DNA of 64,000 nt from JAVBTT01 sp031556035 (lineage in GTDB: Bacteria > Bacillota > Clostridia > Oscillospirales > UBA929): the NCBI GenBank assembly GCA_031556035.1, contig JAVBTT010000021.1, forward strand, positions 14,197 through 78,196, read 5' to 3'. Positions 42,638 to 51,425 of this stretch are shown here, in pieces (position 1 is the stretch's first letter; each line of letters opens with the position of its first letter). The position numbers and the translations under genes are program-made. The notes under the pieces are model-generated. The model had not been told where the DNA came from, did not search any database, and saw only the letters and a list, made by a program, of their open reading frames with translations.

Positions 42638-43084
42638 ATGAGAAACGCAGTTGATTTCCTCACAGGCAACCATGTATTGAACGTCACCTTTTTTGCCTTT
42701 TTAACCGCCCAGGTTTTGAAGGTTATTATAGTGCTGATTACTAAAAGAAAGCTGGATTTCAGAAGGCTTGTTGGATCGGGAGGCATGCCGAGCTCACACG
42801 CGTCGACCGTATCCTGCCTCGCGGCGGCAGTGGGAAAGAATATGGGCACCGACACAGTCATTTTTGCGGTATCAGTGGTGTTTGCAATAATTGTCATGTA
42901 TGACGCCTCAAACGTGCGCCGGGCTGCGGGAGAGCAGGCTAAAATACTGAACTATATGATGGAGCACTGGTCTGAAACAACGCCTGAGGTATTTGGCAAG
43001 GAGCTCAAGGAGCTTCTTGGGCATACTCCGGTGGAGGTGTTTTTTGGTTCTCTGCTCGGGATTGCGTTTGGGGTAGTCTTATGA
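42638..43084 (+). CDS. Divergent PAP2 family protein (DUF212, YuiD-like)
   Basis: Small membrane protein of 148 residues related to acid phosphatase/vanadium haloperoxidases. It shows RLVGSGGMPSSHASTVSCLAAAVG, a PSSH motif matching the PAP2 phosphatase signature, and VMYDASNVRRAAGEQAKILN, the second part of the site. Three to four helices are seen. In this position, directly after ispA, it could act on prenyl diphosphates such as undecaprenyl diphosphate; that is inference. Starts one base after ispA. The usual order has OLE RNA directly after ispA; this gene is an insertion into that order. Confidence 0.87.
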   Translation: MRNAVDFLTGNHVLNVTFFAFLTAQVLKVIIVLITKRKLDFRRLVGSGGMPSSHASTVSCLAAAVGKNMGTDTVIFAVSVVFAIIVMYDASNVRRAAGEQAKILNYMMEHWSETTPEVFGKELKELLGHTPVEVFFGSLLGIAFGVVL

Positions 43085-43149
43085 GATAATAGATTGGAGT
43101 TTTGGAGGCGCGGTATCCTAGTCAGAGCTTCCGATCCCCAAGACGGGCC

Positions 43150-43785
43150 TAAAAATCCGTCAAAGGGCACATCGATGAAGTCCCTGGTGCTTGCTGCTTA
43201 CGCCCAGTTTGGGGTGGGTGCTGGGGGTTAAGGCTTGGGGGCGTGGCGCAATGGCATGTGCCTGCCGACCCCTTTGCCGTGGAGACCTGTTCTTGTGGGC
43301 GATAGTATCTGCGATTCGTCTACGACTCAGGGGGAACCTGCAATGCGGTGCCTTCGGGTGGCTGTGTGCAGAGTAGCCTGCCTTGCGTGGGTATGGCGGA
43401 TAAGGATTCATGCCGAAGGCTCATGGCCATGAGCCAATAGGCTATTGTCCTTTGAAACCATGTCTGCTAAAGAGGCCAAGGATCGGCTTGCCTGCGGCGG
43501 AAAACGCCTAGGCCGTCTTTCGGGGACGTCCGGGGGATTACAGTGCGGACTCAGTGGCAATTCGGTAACGCTGCGGTGGCTAGCGCCGCCGCCTGGCAAC
43601 AGTGCGGAGCATGGTTTAAAGGGAAACCGCCCGATCGGCGACGAGGGGTACCATGCGGGGAAAACCAACCGAACCTATGCCGTAAGATTTACTCCGGGCG
43701 CCGCCTCCAAACTAAAAAGAATAGCGAAGCCACCGCGTGTGAGCAAATAAGCAAGGAGCGACCTTCAGGTAGCGACGCAGACATA
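43150..43785 (+). ncRNA. ole: OLE RNA (ornate, large, extremophilic RNA)
   Basis: About 0.7 kb without a credible protein gene, between the isoprenoid genes ispA/DUF212 and the oapA-like gene, followed by dxs. This is the known place of OLE RNA, a roughly 600-base structured RNA that binds the membrane protein OapA and is linked to stress tolerance in Firmicutes. The sequence is dense in hairpins: GACGG/CCGTC (43142-43161), GCGCA/TGTGC (43247-43262), GGCTCAT-GGCC-ATGAGCC (43418-43435), CAATA-GGC-TATTG (43435-43447), and GCGGTGGC/GCCGCCGC with one G-U pair (43573-43592). GC content and periodicity differ from the coding neighbours, and the 3' third is rich in GA and GGGAAACC runs, as expected for a folded RNA. 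Ends are approximate. Not verified by covariance model. Confidence 0.82.
43418..43435 (+). other. Perfect palindromic hairpin inside the OLE RNA
   Basis: GGCTCAT-GGCC-ATGAGCC, seven pairs around GGCC and fully self-complementary, followed at once by CAATA-GGC-TATTG. The two adjacent stems form the middle of the RNA. A self-complementary stem could also allow RNA dimer contact. Confidence 0.5.
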
Positions 43786-43806
43786 TTGATTTAGGAGTGA
43801 AAATAT

Positions 43807-44448
43807 TTGGTTAGCGAGGACCCTCCGGAACAAAAGCTGAAGCCGCATGGCAAGGATTATTTCCATCCGGACAGGAGAGTCAGGAAGAGTAAAAAGGCGA
43901 AAGCCTCAAAAATCAGATGGGTTCTTAAGACAATCGGGTGGACTTTTGTCATCTCAATCCTGTTCTCGTTTATTTCCAACACGGCCATAAGCGGTCTGAG
44001 CGTATTCCCGGCGATGCTCATTCTGCTGATGTTTATATTGTTTGGAATAATTTTCGATATCGTCGGTCTGGCGGTTGCGACAGCTGACGAGAAGCCGTTT
44101 CATTCCATGGCGACCCGAAGGGTGAAGGGAGCGCATCAGAGCCTGCGGCTTGTTCGCAGCGCCGAAAAGGTGTCAAGCTTTTGCAATGATGTGGTGGGGG
44201 ATATTTCGGGTATCATATCCGGCGCCACCACATCAGTTATCGCGTCCAGCCTTATCGCGGACTATTCTCTGAATAATCTGCTCACGCAGCTTATATTTTC
44301 AGCGGTTGTCGCGTCGATGACGGTGGGCGGAAAAGCCATGGGGAAATCCTTCGCAATGAAAAACAACACACGCATCGTGCATCTTGTGGGAATTATTATG
44401 TACCATGTAACCGGTGTGGCGCGCATTATACGAAAACCAAGGTCGTGA
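43807..44448 (+). CDS. oapA: OLE-associated membrane protein OapA
   Basis: Partner protein that binds OLE RNA and holds it at the membrane. The 213 residues start with a highly basic cytosolic stretch (about residues 24-40, RRVRKSKKAKASKIRW), then two helices (TIGWTFVISILFSFISN and PAMLILLMFILFGIIFDIVG), a conserved loop VATADEKPFHSMATRRVKGA, SAEKVSSFCNDVVGDISGII, and a further hydrophobic pair (SGATTSVIASSLIADY, LLTQLIFSAVVASMTVGG). TTG 43807 has GGAGTG at about ten bases. The DEKPFH and CNDVVGDI blocks are those I associate with OapA. Six bases before dxs. Identification rests on sequence recall plus the OLE RNA position. Confidence 0.85.
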   Translation: MVSEDPPEQKLKPHGKDYFHPDRRVRKSKKAKASKIRWVLKTIGWTFVISILFSFISNTAISGLSVFPAMLILLMFILFGIIFDIVGLAVATADEKPFHSMATRRVKGAHQSLRLVRSAEKVSSFCNDVVGDISGIISGATTSVIASSLIADYSLNNLLTQLIFSAVVASMTVGGKAMGKSFAMKNNTRIVHLVGIIMYHVTGVARIIRKPRS

Positions 44449-44454
44449 TATATT

Positions 44455-46236
44455 ATGGGCTTTCTGTGCCAAAGGGATTTGAATATCAAAGAACTTCAGG
44501 ACTCCGATATCCCTGCGCTCTGCGGGGAGATCAGGGAGTTTTTAATAGATAACCTCTCGCAAAACGGCGGGCATTTGGCCTCCAATCTGGGGACTGTCGA
44601 GCTGACGGTCGCTCTGCACAGGGTCTTTGATACCGCCTGGGACAGAATTGTTTTCGATGTGGGGCACCAGTGCTACACGCACAAGCTGCTGACAGGCAGA
44701 AAGGAAGGCTTTTCCACATTCCGTCACCTGGGGTCGATAGCCGGATTTCCCAAGCCGGACGAAAGCCCGCACGACGCGTTTGCAACGGGGCATGCCTCGA
44801 CTTCTGTGTCGGCTGCGCTTGGCATGGCCAGAGCCTTCGCGCTTAAGGGAGAGGACAGGCGGGCGGTCGCGGTTATAGGGGACGGTGCGCTGACCGGGGG
44901 ACTCGCGTATGAGGGACTCAACGACGCGGGGCAGAGTGGGCTTCCTCTCATAGTTGTACTTAATGATAACGGCATGTCGATAGCGGGAAATGTGGGGGGC
45001 GTGTCTAAACACTTGGCGGCGCTGAGAGTCAAGCCGCAGTATTTCATGGCGAAATCCGCCGTGCACAGGGCCCTGAAGCCCATACCCGGCGGTAAAGTCA
45101 TTGAAACACTGATTGGCGTTGGAAAGCGAACGGTCAAGGAGATTCTGCTCCCGGAGACCATTTTTGAGAACATGGGGTTTACTTATCTTGGCCCTATGGA
45201 CGGACACGACGTGGAGGCGATGGTCCACGTTTTCCGCCAGGCGGTATCCCTTGATCGTCCGGTGCTGGTGCACCTTTCCACAATCAAGGGAAAGGGCTAC
45301 AGCTTTTCGGAGGCCAACCCCAGCAAATTCCACGGTGTGGCACGCTTTAACATTGGAAACGGAAAATCTGTAGAAGCCAAAAAGGATACATTTTCCTCCG
45401 TATTTGGAAAAACACTTACCGAGCTCGCGGATAATGACGGCAGGATTTGCGCCATTACCGCCGCTATGCGTTCGGCGACGGGGCTTGATCCGTTCTGTCG
45501 GCGCTTCAAAGCAAGGTTTTTTGACGTTGGCATCGCGGAGGGCCATGCAGTAACGATGGCCGCGGGCCTTGCAAAACAGGGGATGCGGCCGGTTGTCGCT
45601 ATATACTCGACATTTCTACAAAGGGCATACGACCAGATAATTCATGATGTCGCCCTGCAAAGGCTGCCCGTCGTGTTCGCAATAGACAGGGCCGGACTTG
45701 TGGGTGAGGACGGCGAAACTCATCATGGAGTTTTTGACGCGGAGTTTATTTCCTCGATACCCAATATGCGCCTGTACTGCCCCGCGAGCTTTGCGGAGCT
45801 TAGCGCCATGCTTGCGGAGGCACTCGCTATGAACGCTCCGGCCGCGATACGCTATCCAAGGGGAGGCGAAGGGGAGTATGCCGGATGCGGCCTTGCCCCC
45901 GCCGCGCTCAGGGAGGGCGGAGACGCGACCATAGTCACGCACGGATTTATTGCGAATGAGGCGGTAAAGGCCTCTGATTTGCTCAAAAACAGCGGGATTG
46001 GCTGCTCTGTTATTAAGTTAGATAGGCTAAAACCATTTGATAAAGACAAGGTAAAGTCCCTGCTAAAGGGAAAAGTATTTCTCCTCGAAGAAAATATAGG
46101 GGTATTGCCGAAATTGCTCGACGGCATACCGCTGAACCTTGACGGAGAATTTGTATCTCACGGAACAAGGGAAGAATTGCTGCGTGTCTGCGGGATTGAC
46201 GGAGCGTCCATCGCGCACAGGATTGCCAATGCTTAA
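44455..46236 (+). CDS. dxs: 1-Deoxy-D-xylulose-5-phosphate synthase
   Basis: First enzyme of the MEP isoprenoid pathway, using thiamine diphosphate. The TPP motif is AVIGDGALTGGLAYEGLNDAG, with the early VFDVGHQCYTHKLLTGR and ATGHASTSVSAALGMA blocks, and the transketolase-like middle VGIAEGHAVTMAAGLAKQG. A C-terminal transketolase domain ends near ASIAHRIANA. Length 593, slightly short at the N-terminus (typical about 620). It overlaps tlyA by eight bases. Together with ispA and the DUF212 gene it makes this stretch an isoprenoid cluster. Confidence 0.96.
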   Translation: MGFLCQRDLNIKELQDSDIPALCGEIREFLIDNLSQNGGHLASNLGTVELTVALHRVFDTAWDRIVFDVGHQCYTHKLLTGRKEGFSTFRHLGSIAGFPKPDESPHDAFATGHASTSVSAALGMARAFALKGEDRRAVAVIGDGALTGGLAYEGLNDAGQSGLPLIVVLNDNGMSIAGNVGGVSKHLAALRVKPQYFMAKSAVHRALKPIPGGKVIETLIGVGKRTVKEILLPETIFENMGFTYLGPMDGHDVEAMVHVFRQAVSLDRPVLVHLSTIKGKGYSFSEANPSKFHGVARFNIGNGKSVEAKKDTFSSVFGKTLTELADNDGRICAITAAMRSATGLDPFCRRFKARFFDVGIAEGHAVTMAAGLAKQGMRPVVAIYSTFLQRAYDQIIHDVALQRLPVVFAIDRAGLVGEDGETHHGVFDAEFISSIPNMRLYCPASFAELSAMLAEALAMNAPAAIRYPRGGEGEYAGCGLAPAALREGGDATIVTHGFIANEAVKASDLLKNSGIGCSVIKLDRLKPFDKDKVKSLLKGKVFLLEENIGVLPKLLDGIPLNLDGEFVSHGTREELLRVCGIDGASIAHRIANA

Positions 46237-47044
46237 AAAAAGACTTGATCTGTTGCTCTACGAGCGAGGTCTGTGCCCTTCGCGCGAACGGGCTAAAACC
46301 ACGATAATGAGCGGAATGGTTTATGTCGACGGGCAAAAATCCTGCAAGCCCGGCTTGGAGGTGCGCGAGGATTCATTGCTGGAGGTGCGTGAGGATCCGA
46401 TTGGCTTTGTGAGCAGGGGAGGGCTGAAGCTCAAAAAGGCTCTGGAGGAGTTCGGGGTTGATCCCGCGGGACGCAACGCCCTGGATTGCGGAGCCTCTAC
46501 CGGGGGCTTTACAGATTGTCTGCTTAAGCGCGGGGCGAGCCACGTATGGGCGATAGACGTTGGATACGGACAGCTCGCCTGGACTTTAAGAAATGACGAG
46601 CGCGTCACCTGCATTGAGCGCTTCAACGTGCGCAGCCTGACGAGAGAGCATATTGGGCAGCCCGTTGACCTGGCTGTTATAGACGTAAGCTTTATTTCGC
46701 TGAAGCTGGTTTTGCCTGTTGTGTTCAATGTGCTGGAGGAAGCATGTGAAGTAATATGCCTTGTCAAGCCTCAGTTTGAGGCGACGCGCGAATTGGTTGG
46801 GAAAAATGGCGTAATCAGGGATCCAGCTACCCACAGCGATATTCTTGCTGGGCTTGTCGGCTGTTTTGACGGAAACGGCATGACTGTAAAGCATATAACC
46901 TATTCGCCAATAAAGGGACCGAAGGGCAATATAGAGTTTTTAATGCACTTGGCAAGACCCGGCTTTGGAGGATGCGTCACTTCTGCCCAGATTGAGAATA
47001 TTATTAATAGCGCGCATTTTGACTTGAAAGGACAGGAACAATGA
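46229..47044 (+). CDS. TlyA-like rRNA methyltransferase (S4 and FtsJ domains)
   Basis: 2'-O-methyltransferase family related to TlyA/YqxC. The S4 RNA-binding domain opens the protein (LKKRLDLLLYERGLCPSRER) and an RrmJ-type SAM fold follows with NALDCGASTGGFTDCLLKRG and DLAVIDVSFISLKLVLP, and KPQFEA. Mycobacterial TlyA methylates 16S and 23S rRNA; the Firmicutes orthologue is often called haemolysin-like by history only. ATG 46229 overlaps dxs. The stop overlaps the nadK ATG by four bases. Length 271. Confidence 0.93.
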   Translation: MLKKRLDLLLYERGLCPSRERAKTTIMSGMVYVDGQKSCKPGLEVREDSLLEVREDPIGFVSRGGLKLKKALEEFGVDPAGRNALDCGASTGGFTDCLLKRGASHVWAIDVGYGQLAWTLRNDERVTCIERFNVRSLTREHIGQPVDLAVIDVSFISLKLVLPVVFNVLEEACEVICLVKPQFEATRELVGKNGVIRDPATHSDILAGLVGCFDGNGMTVKHITYSPIKGPKGNIEFLMHLARPGFGGCVTSAQIENIINSAHFDLKGQEQ

Positions 47045-47898
47045 AGAATATCCTGTTGTTTCCCAACTCAGAGCGCGATATCGGATTTACAAACACATTA
47101 AAGATCGCAAAAATGCTGCGCGAGTTTGGCGCGGAGGTCTCGCTTCCGCTTGAGCTCGCTCCGGCAGAGTATGATTTTAAGGATATTAATGTGCTCCCGC
47201 TGAATCAGGCGCTTAGTACGCTTGACCTGGTTATTTCTTTGGGCGGGGATGGCACACTGCTGCGCTGCGCCCAGTTCGCGAGTGAGTACCGCATACCGAT
47301 ACTGGGGATTAATCTTGGGAACATAGGAATGCTGGCCGAGCTTGAGCAGGACGAGTATGGGATGCTTGAGCACGTTTTCGCGGGAGAGTATGAACTCGAC
47401 CGCCGCATGATGATAAGATCCTCAGTGCAAACCGGCGAAAGCTCAATGTCGGTCTATGCCCTTAATGACGTCGTGATATTCCGGGGAACGCTGGGTCAGT
47501 CTATCAAGCTCAGGCTCCTGGTGGGCGGAAGCTATTTGTACGAATTTTTTGGAGACGGTATAATTATTTCAACTCCCACCGGTTCATCAGGCTACTCAAT
47601 GTCGGCGGGAGGTCCGCTGGTTGAGCCGAACGCAAATACAATACTTCTGACTCCGATATGCCCGTACGCCTCTTACGCGCATTCCTTTGTCCTGGACGCG
47701 GACAGGGAGATTGAGATAATCCCGATAGTATCCGCAGAGCGATACGCGTTTGTCACCGCTGACGGCGGACAGGCGGTCAGGCTTACGGAAAACTCTCGCG
47801 TTACCGTAAACAAGGCCGACCGCCATACTGATATTCTGAGATTGAAAAAACGCAATTTTTATGAGATAATCCGGGAAAAGCTAAACAAACCGAGGTGA
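47041..47898 (+). CDS. nadK: NAD kinase
   Basis: Phosphorylates NAD to NADP. The GGDG motif is in VISLGGDGTLLRCAQFA near residue 65, followed by LGINLGNIGMLAE, the NDVV block (YALNDVVIFRG) and FGDGIIISTPTGSSGYSMSAGGPLVEP. Length 285. Coupled with tlyA by a four-base overlap. A ribosome site for argR, GAGGTGA, lies at its 3' end. Confidence 0.96.
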   Translation: MKNILLFPNSERDIGFTNTLKIAKMLREFGAEVSLPLELAPAEYDFKDINVLPLNQALSTLDLVISLGGDGTLLRCAQFASEYRIPILGINLGNIGMLAELEQDEYGMLEHVFAGEYELDRRMMIRSSVQTGESSMSVYALNDVVIFRGTLGQSIKLRLLVGGSYLYEFFGDGIIISTPTGSSGYSMSAGGPLVEPNANTILLTPICPYASYAHSFVLDADREIEIIPIVSAERYAFVTADGGQAVRLTENSRVTVNKADRHTDILRLKKRNFYEIIREKLNKPR

Positions 47899-47903
47899 TA
47901 GCA

Positions 47904-48356
47904 ATGAAATTTCAGAGACAGTCGAAGATATTGGAAATCATTCAGGCGAGCGAGGTGGAGACACAGGAGGAATTGTCATCTCTGCTCCAGCGGGCCGGTT
48001 TCAGGACTACCCAGGCCACTATTTCCAGGGATATAAAAGAGCTCAGGCTTGTGAAGGCGCTTTCCGGAGACAACAAGTACAAATATACTGTTTCGTCCGG
48101 GAACGGGGAGATCACGCATTCCGGACGTTTGAGGACAATATTTCACGAAAGCGTCACCTCATGTGAAGCGGCGCAGAATATTCTGGTTCTCAAAACACTG
48201 CCGGGTCTTGCCTCGGCAGCATGCGCGGCGCTTGACGCGATGAATTTTCCATCTCTAGTGGGAACCATCGCCGGAGACGACACTGCATTTCTCGCGCTGA
48301 GAGATAGCGCCGCAGCGGAAGAGCTTTTGGCGATAATACACACAATGATGGACTAG
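47904..48356 (+). CDS. argR: Arginine repressor ArgR/AhrC
   Basis: Hexameric arginine-dependent repressor and activator. The winged helix N-terminus (RQSKILEIIQASEVETQEELSS) includes TQATISRDIKELRLVK, the DNA-contact helix; the C-terminal domain has LVLKTLPGLASAACAALDAM and FPSLVGTIAGDDTAFLALR, with the arginine-binding GDD. Length 150. ATG 47904 is preferred since GAGGTGATAGCA precedes it. In Bacillus this gene likewise stands before recN. Confidence 0.96.
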   Translation: MKFQRQSKILEIIQASEVETQEELSSLLQRAGFRTTQATISRDIKELRLVKALSGDNKYKYTVSSGNGEITHSGRLRTIFHESVTSCEAAQNILVLKTLPGLASAACAALDAMNFPSLVGTIAGDDTAFLALRDSAAAEELLAIIHTMMD

Positions 48357-48409
48357 GTATAAAGAGTAACTGTTATTATTTATTCGAATATCTATTGGGA
48401 TGTGAAAGC

Positions 48410-50077
48410 ATGCTTTCCCTTTTGCACATTGAGAATGTGGCCGTAATCGAATCGGTCGATATAGATTTCGATAACCGCCTGAACGTGCTGACAGGGGAGA
48501 CGGGGGCCGGAAAGTCGATAGTTATCGACGCGCTTGGCGCTATCCTTGGGAACAGAGCGTCTCGGGAGCTTATACGCACAGGCTGCGACAGAGCGTCGGT
48601 AAGGGCGCTTTTTCACGGAATCGGCGAATCGGCTGTTAAAATGCTTGAGGAGGCCGGTATTACCGCTGAAGAGGAGCTGGTTATTTCCAGGGATATTCTC
48701 GCGGATGGCCGCAACATATGCAAAATCGCGGGAACGCCCGCTACGGTCGCTCAGCTTCGCCAGCTTGGGGAGCTGCTTGTCCATGTGCATGGCCAGCACG
48801 ACAGCCAGTCGCTTCTCCAGGATGAAAGACACCTCGGCGTGCTCGACGCGTTTGGCTCGATAGACCTCAAGACTTACAGGAAGGCCTATGGAGACTGGAT
48901 TGGCATAAAAAAAGCTATTGCGTCCCTCAGCATGGACGACGAGGAAAAATCCCGCCGTATTGATATGCTGACCTACAGACTGGGCGAGATTGACGCAGCC
49001 GGGCTGGACGCCGAGGAGGAGACCGAACTGGCTGACAAGCGAAAAAGACTTCAAAACTCGGAGAAGATTACCTCCGCCACAGAGGCGGCGCTCGTCTGTC
49101 TCAGCGGCGGGGAGGATTCGGAGGGCGCTGCCGCGCTGCTCTCGACCGCGTCCTTGGAGCTGCGCTCGATAGCCGGCTTTGGACAAGCCTACGACGATAT
49201 AGGCAAAAGGCTGGATGAGCTCGCGTTTTCGCTTGAGGACTGCGTGGACGCGCTTGTGTCTTTGACGAGGGACGATGAAATGTCTCCCCGCGAGCTGGAC
49301 GCGATTGAGTCCAGGATAGATGTGTACTACAGGCTAAAGCGCAAATACGGCTGCGACACAGGGGAACTGCTTGAGAGGGCTGAGGGCTGGAGGGAGGAGC
49401 TGGAGAGAATCCAGCTTTCCGAGGAACGGCTTGAGAGACTGGAGATGGACAGGCGGGAGGCGGAGGCTCGATTGCTTGAACTGGCGGGGGAGCTGTCCTT
49501 GTGCCGCGCCGCCGCAGCCGCTGAATTGGAGAAAAGGATGGCGGACGAGCTCTCCGAGCTGGACATGGGCAAGGCGCGTTTTAAAGTCTCACTTGAGCGC
49601 AGGGAGCCATCCGGAGACGGCGCGGATACCGTCTCATTCAGGTTTTCGGCAAACCCCGGCGAGGAAATAAAGCCTCTTTCCAGGGTGGCGTCGGGAGGGG
49701 AGTTGGCGCGGATAATGCTCGCGCTGAAAAACCTTCAGAGCGACGAGGTGCCCACCCTGATCTTTGACGAGGTTGACTCCGGGGTCTCGGGCAGGGCAGC
49801 GCATAGGGTGGCGCAAAAGCTATGCTCCGTATCCAGAAAAAAGCAGGTGCTCTGCGTCACTCATCTGGCTCAGATTGCGGCCATGGGGGACAATCATTTC
49901 CTGATTGAGAAGGGGATATCCGGAGGGCGCACCGTGACAGCGGTAAACAGGCTTGACAGCGGGGGAAGGGCGGCGGAAATCGCCCGACTGACCGGGGGAA
50001 GTGAAATAACGGACACAACGCTTCAGAACGCGGGCGAGCTTATCGGGCAGGCTGACGCGTATAAAGCGGGATTATGA
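48410..50077 (+). CDS. recN: DNA repair protein RecN
   Basis: SMC-like ATPase used in double-strand break repair. Walker A is LTGETGAGKSIVIDALGAIL at the N-terminus; long coiled-coil arms fill the centre (about residues 150-380), and the C-terminal part has the signature VASGGELARIMLALK, Walker B LIFDEVDSGVSGRAAHRVAQ and VTHLAQIAAMGDNHFLIEK. Length 555. The frame starts earlier with TTG, but ATG 48410 gives the family start MLSLLHIENVAVIESVDI. Last of the conserved operon; tyrS follows after 67 bases. Confidence 0.95.
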   Translation: MLSLLHIENVAVIESVDIDFDNRLNVLTGETGAGKSIVIDALGAILGNRASRELIRTGCDRASVRALFHGIGESAVKMLEEAGITAEEELVISRDILADGRNICKIAGTPATVAQLRQLGELLVHVHGQHDSQSLLQDERHLGVLDAFGSIDLKTYRKAYGDWIGIKKAIASLSMDDEEKSRRIDMLTYRLGEIDAAGLDAEEETELADKRKRLQNSEKITSATEAALVCLSGGEDSEGAAALLSTASLELRSIAGFGQAYDDIGKRLDELAFSLEDCVDALVSLTRDDEMSPRELDAIESRIDVYYRLKRKYGCDTGELLERAEGWREELERIQLSEERLERLEMDRREAEARLLELAGELSLCRAAAAAELEKRMADELSELDMGKARFKVSLERREPSGDGADTVSFRFSANPGEEIKPLSRVASGGELARIMLALKNLQSDEVPTLIFDEVDSGVSGRAAHRVAQKLCSVSRKKQVLCVTHLAQIAAMGDNHFLIEKGISGGRTVTAVNRLDSGGRAAEIARLTGGSEITDTTLQNAGELIGQADAYKAGL

Positions 50078-50144
50078 AGCTGGAAATAAGAATATTACGC
50101 CGGAAGCATAATGCCGGAATAATATATAAAAAGGAGAGGGACAT

Positions 50145-51356
50145 ATGACGGTGTTTGAGGAGCTGAAGCTCAGGGGACTGCTGGCTCAGACCACGGGCGA
50201 GGACGAGGTCAGGGAGCTTATCGACAACGGCAGAGCCGTGTTTTATATTGGCTTTGACCCGACCGCAAACAGCCTTACGGTCGGGCATTTCATACCTCTG
50301 ATACTGATGCGCCATCTTCAGAAGGCTGGCAACAAGCCGATTGTGCTCATCGGCGGCGGCACCACAATGATTGGCGACCCTACCGACAAGACCGACATGC
50401 GCAACATCATGACGGTCGAGCAGATTGACGCCAACGGGGAGCGCTTTAAGGAGCAGATGGGAAGGTTTATAGATTTCCCGCCTGCCGTCATGGTGAATAA
50501 CGGGGACTGGCTGAGAAACCTGAACTACATGACCTTTTTGCGGGATGTGGGCGTCCACTTCTCGGTAAACCAGATGCTTACGGCCGATTGCTACCGCACA
50601 AGGCTTGAGAAGGGCCTCAGCTTTCTGGAATTCAACTACATGCTGATGCAGAGCTACGATTTCTTATATCTTCATGAGAATTACGGAGTCAACATGCAAT
50701 GCGGGGGCAATGACCAGTGGGCCAACATGCTTGGCGGGACCGAGCTGATACGAAGGAAGCTTGGCCATGACGCTCATGTGCTCACCGTGACGCTTTTGCT
50801 TACCTCTGAGGGCACAAAGATGGGCAAGACGGCAAAGGGCGCCGTGTGGCTCGATCCGGAAAAAACGTCGCCGTATGAGTTTTACCAGTATTTCCGCAAC
50901 ACGGCGGACGCTGACGTGATAAAGTTTCTCAAGATGCTGACCTTTGTTCCGCTTGAAGATATTGCGGAAATGGAGGGCTGGGAGGGCCAGCAGCTCAATG
51001 CCGCAAAGGATCGCCTTGCCTATGAGCTGACCGCTCTTGTGCACGGAGAGGCGGAGGCGGAAAAGGCGAAGCAGGCTGCGCGCGCACTGTTCGCGGGCTC
51101 CGGGGACATGGAGAACGTCCCGACGACGGCTGTTCAGGCACCGGGTGAAATCAACGTCATTGACCTGCTGCTGCTGTGCGGGCTCGTGCCCTCGAAGGGG
51201 GAGGGACGCAGACTTATTGAGCAGGGCGGGCTCGAGATAGACGGAGTAAAAGTCGAAAGCTTTTCCGAAGCTCTTGCTCCGGTGCGTTTTGCCGGAGACG
51301 GCGTATTGATTAAAAAAGGGAAAAAGACATATCACCGGGCCGTGTCCGTTAAGTGA
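50145..51356 (+). CDS. tyrS: Tyrosyl-tRNA synthetase
   Basis: Class I synthetase for tRNA-Tyr. FDPTANSLTVGHFIPL is the HIGH-region motif, with VGHF in place of HIGH as in many TyrRS, and the KMSKS-like stretch is LTSEGTKMGKTAKGAVW. A C-terminal S4 RNA-binding domain is present (LCGLVPSKGEGRRLIEQGGL). Length 403. GGAGAGGGACAT precedes the ATG. Followed by a very strong terminator. Confidence 0.96.
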   Translation: MTVFEELKLRGLLAQTTGEDEVRELIDNGRAVFYIGFDPTANSLTVGHFIPLILMRHLQKAGNKPIVLIGGGTTMIGDPTDKTDMRNIMTVEQIDANGERFKEQMGRFIDFPPAVMVNNGDWLRNLNYMTFLRDVGVHFSVNQMLTADCYRTRLEKGLSFLEFNYMLMQSYDFLYLHENYGVNMQCGGNDQWANMLGGTELIRRKLGHDAHVLTVTLLLTSEGTKMGKTAKGAVWLDPEKTSPYEFYQYFRNTADADVIKFLKMLTFVPLEDIAEMEGWEGQQLNAAKDRLAYELTALVHGEAEAEKAKQAARALFAGSGDMENVPTTAVQAPGEINVIDLLLLCGLVPSKGEGRRLIEQGGLEIDGVKVESFSEALAPVRFAGDGVLIKKGKKTYHRAVSVK

Positions 51357-51357
51357 T

Positions 51358-51403
51358 AAACTCTGAGAGACCCCCGCCGTTCGGCGGGGGTCTCTCAGAG
51401 TTT
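51358..51403. terminator. Bidirectional terminator between tyrS and the threonine aldolase gene
   Basis: Arms 51358-51378 and 51383-51403 give 21 perfect pairs around GTTC, GC-rich core with A/T ends (AAACTC / GAGTTT). It stands between convergent genes and ends the isoprenoid/DNA-repair block. Confidence 0.9.
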
Positions 51404-51425
51404 ATCTATAGAAATGAGGTACTAA

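Noticed and set aside
43191..43794. Several short frames in the ispA-oapA gap (for example 43235-43432, 43445-43750, 43543-43794)
   Set aside because: Odd composition, no ribosome sites, no recognisable domains, and they overlap one another in different frames; the stretch is better explained as OLE RNA.
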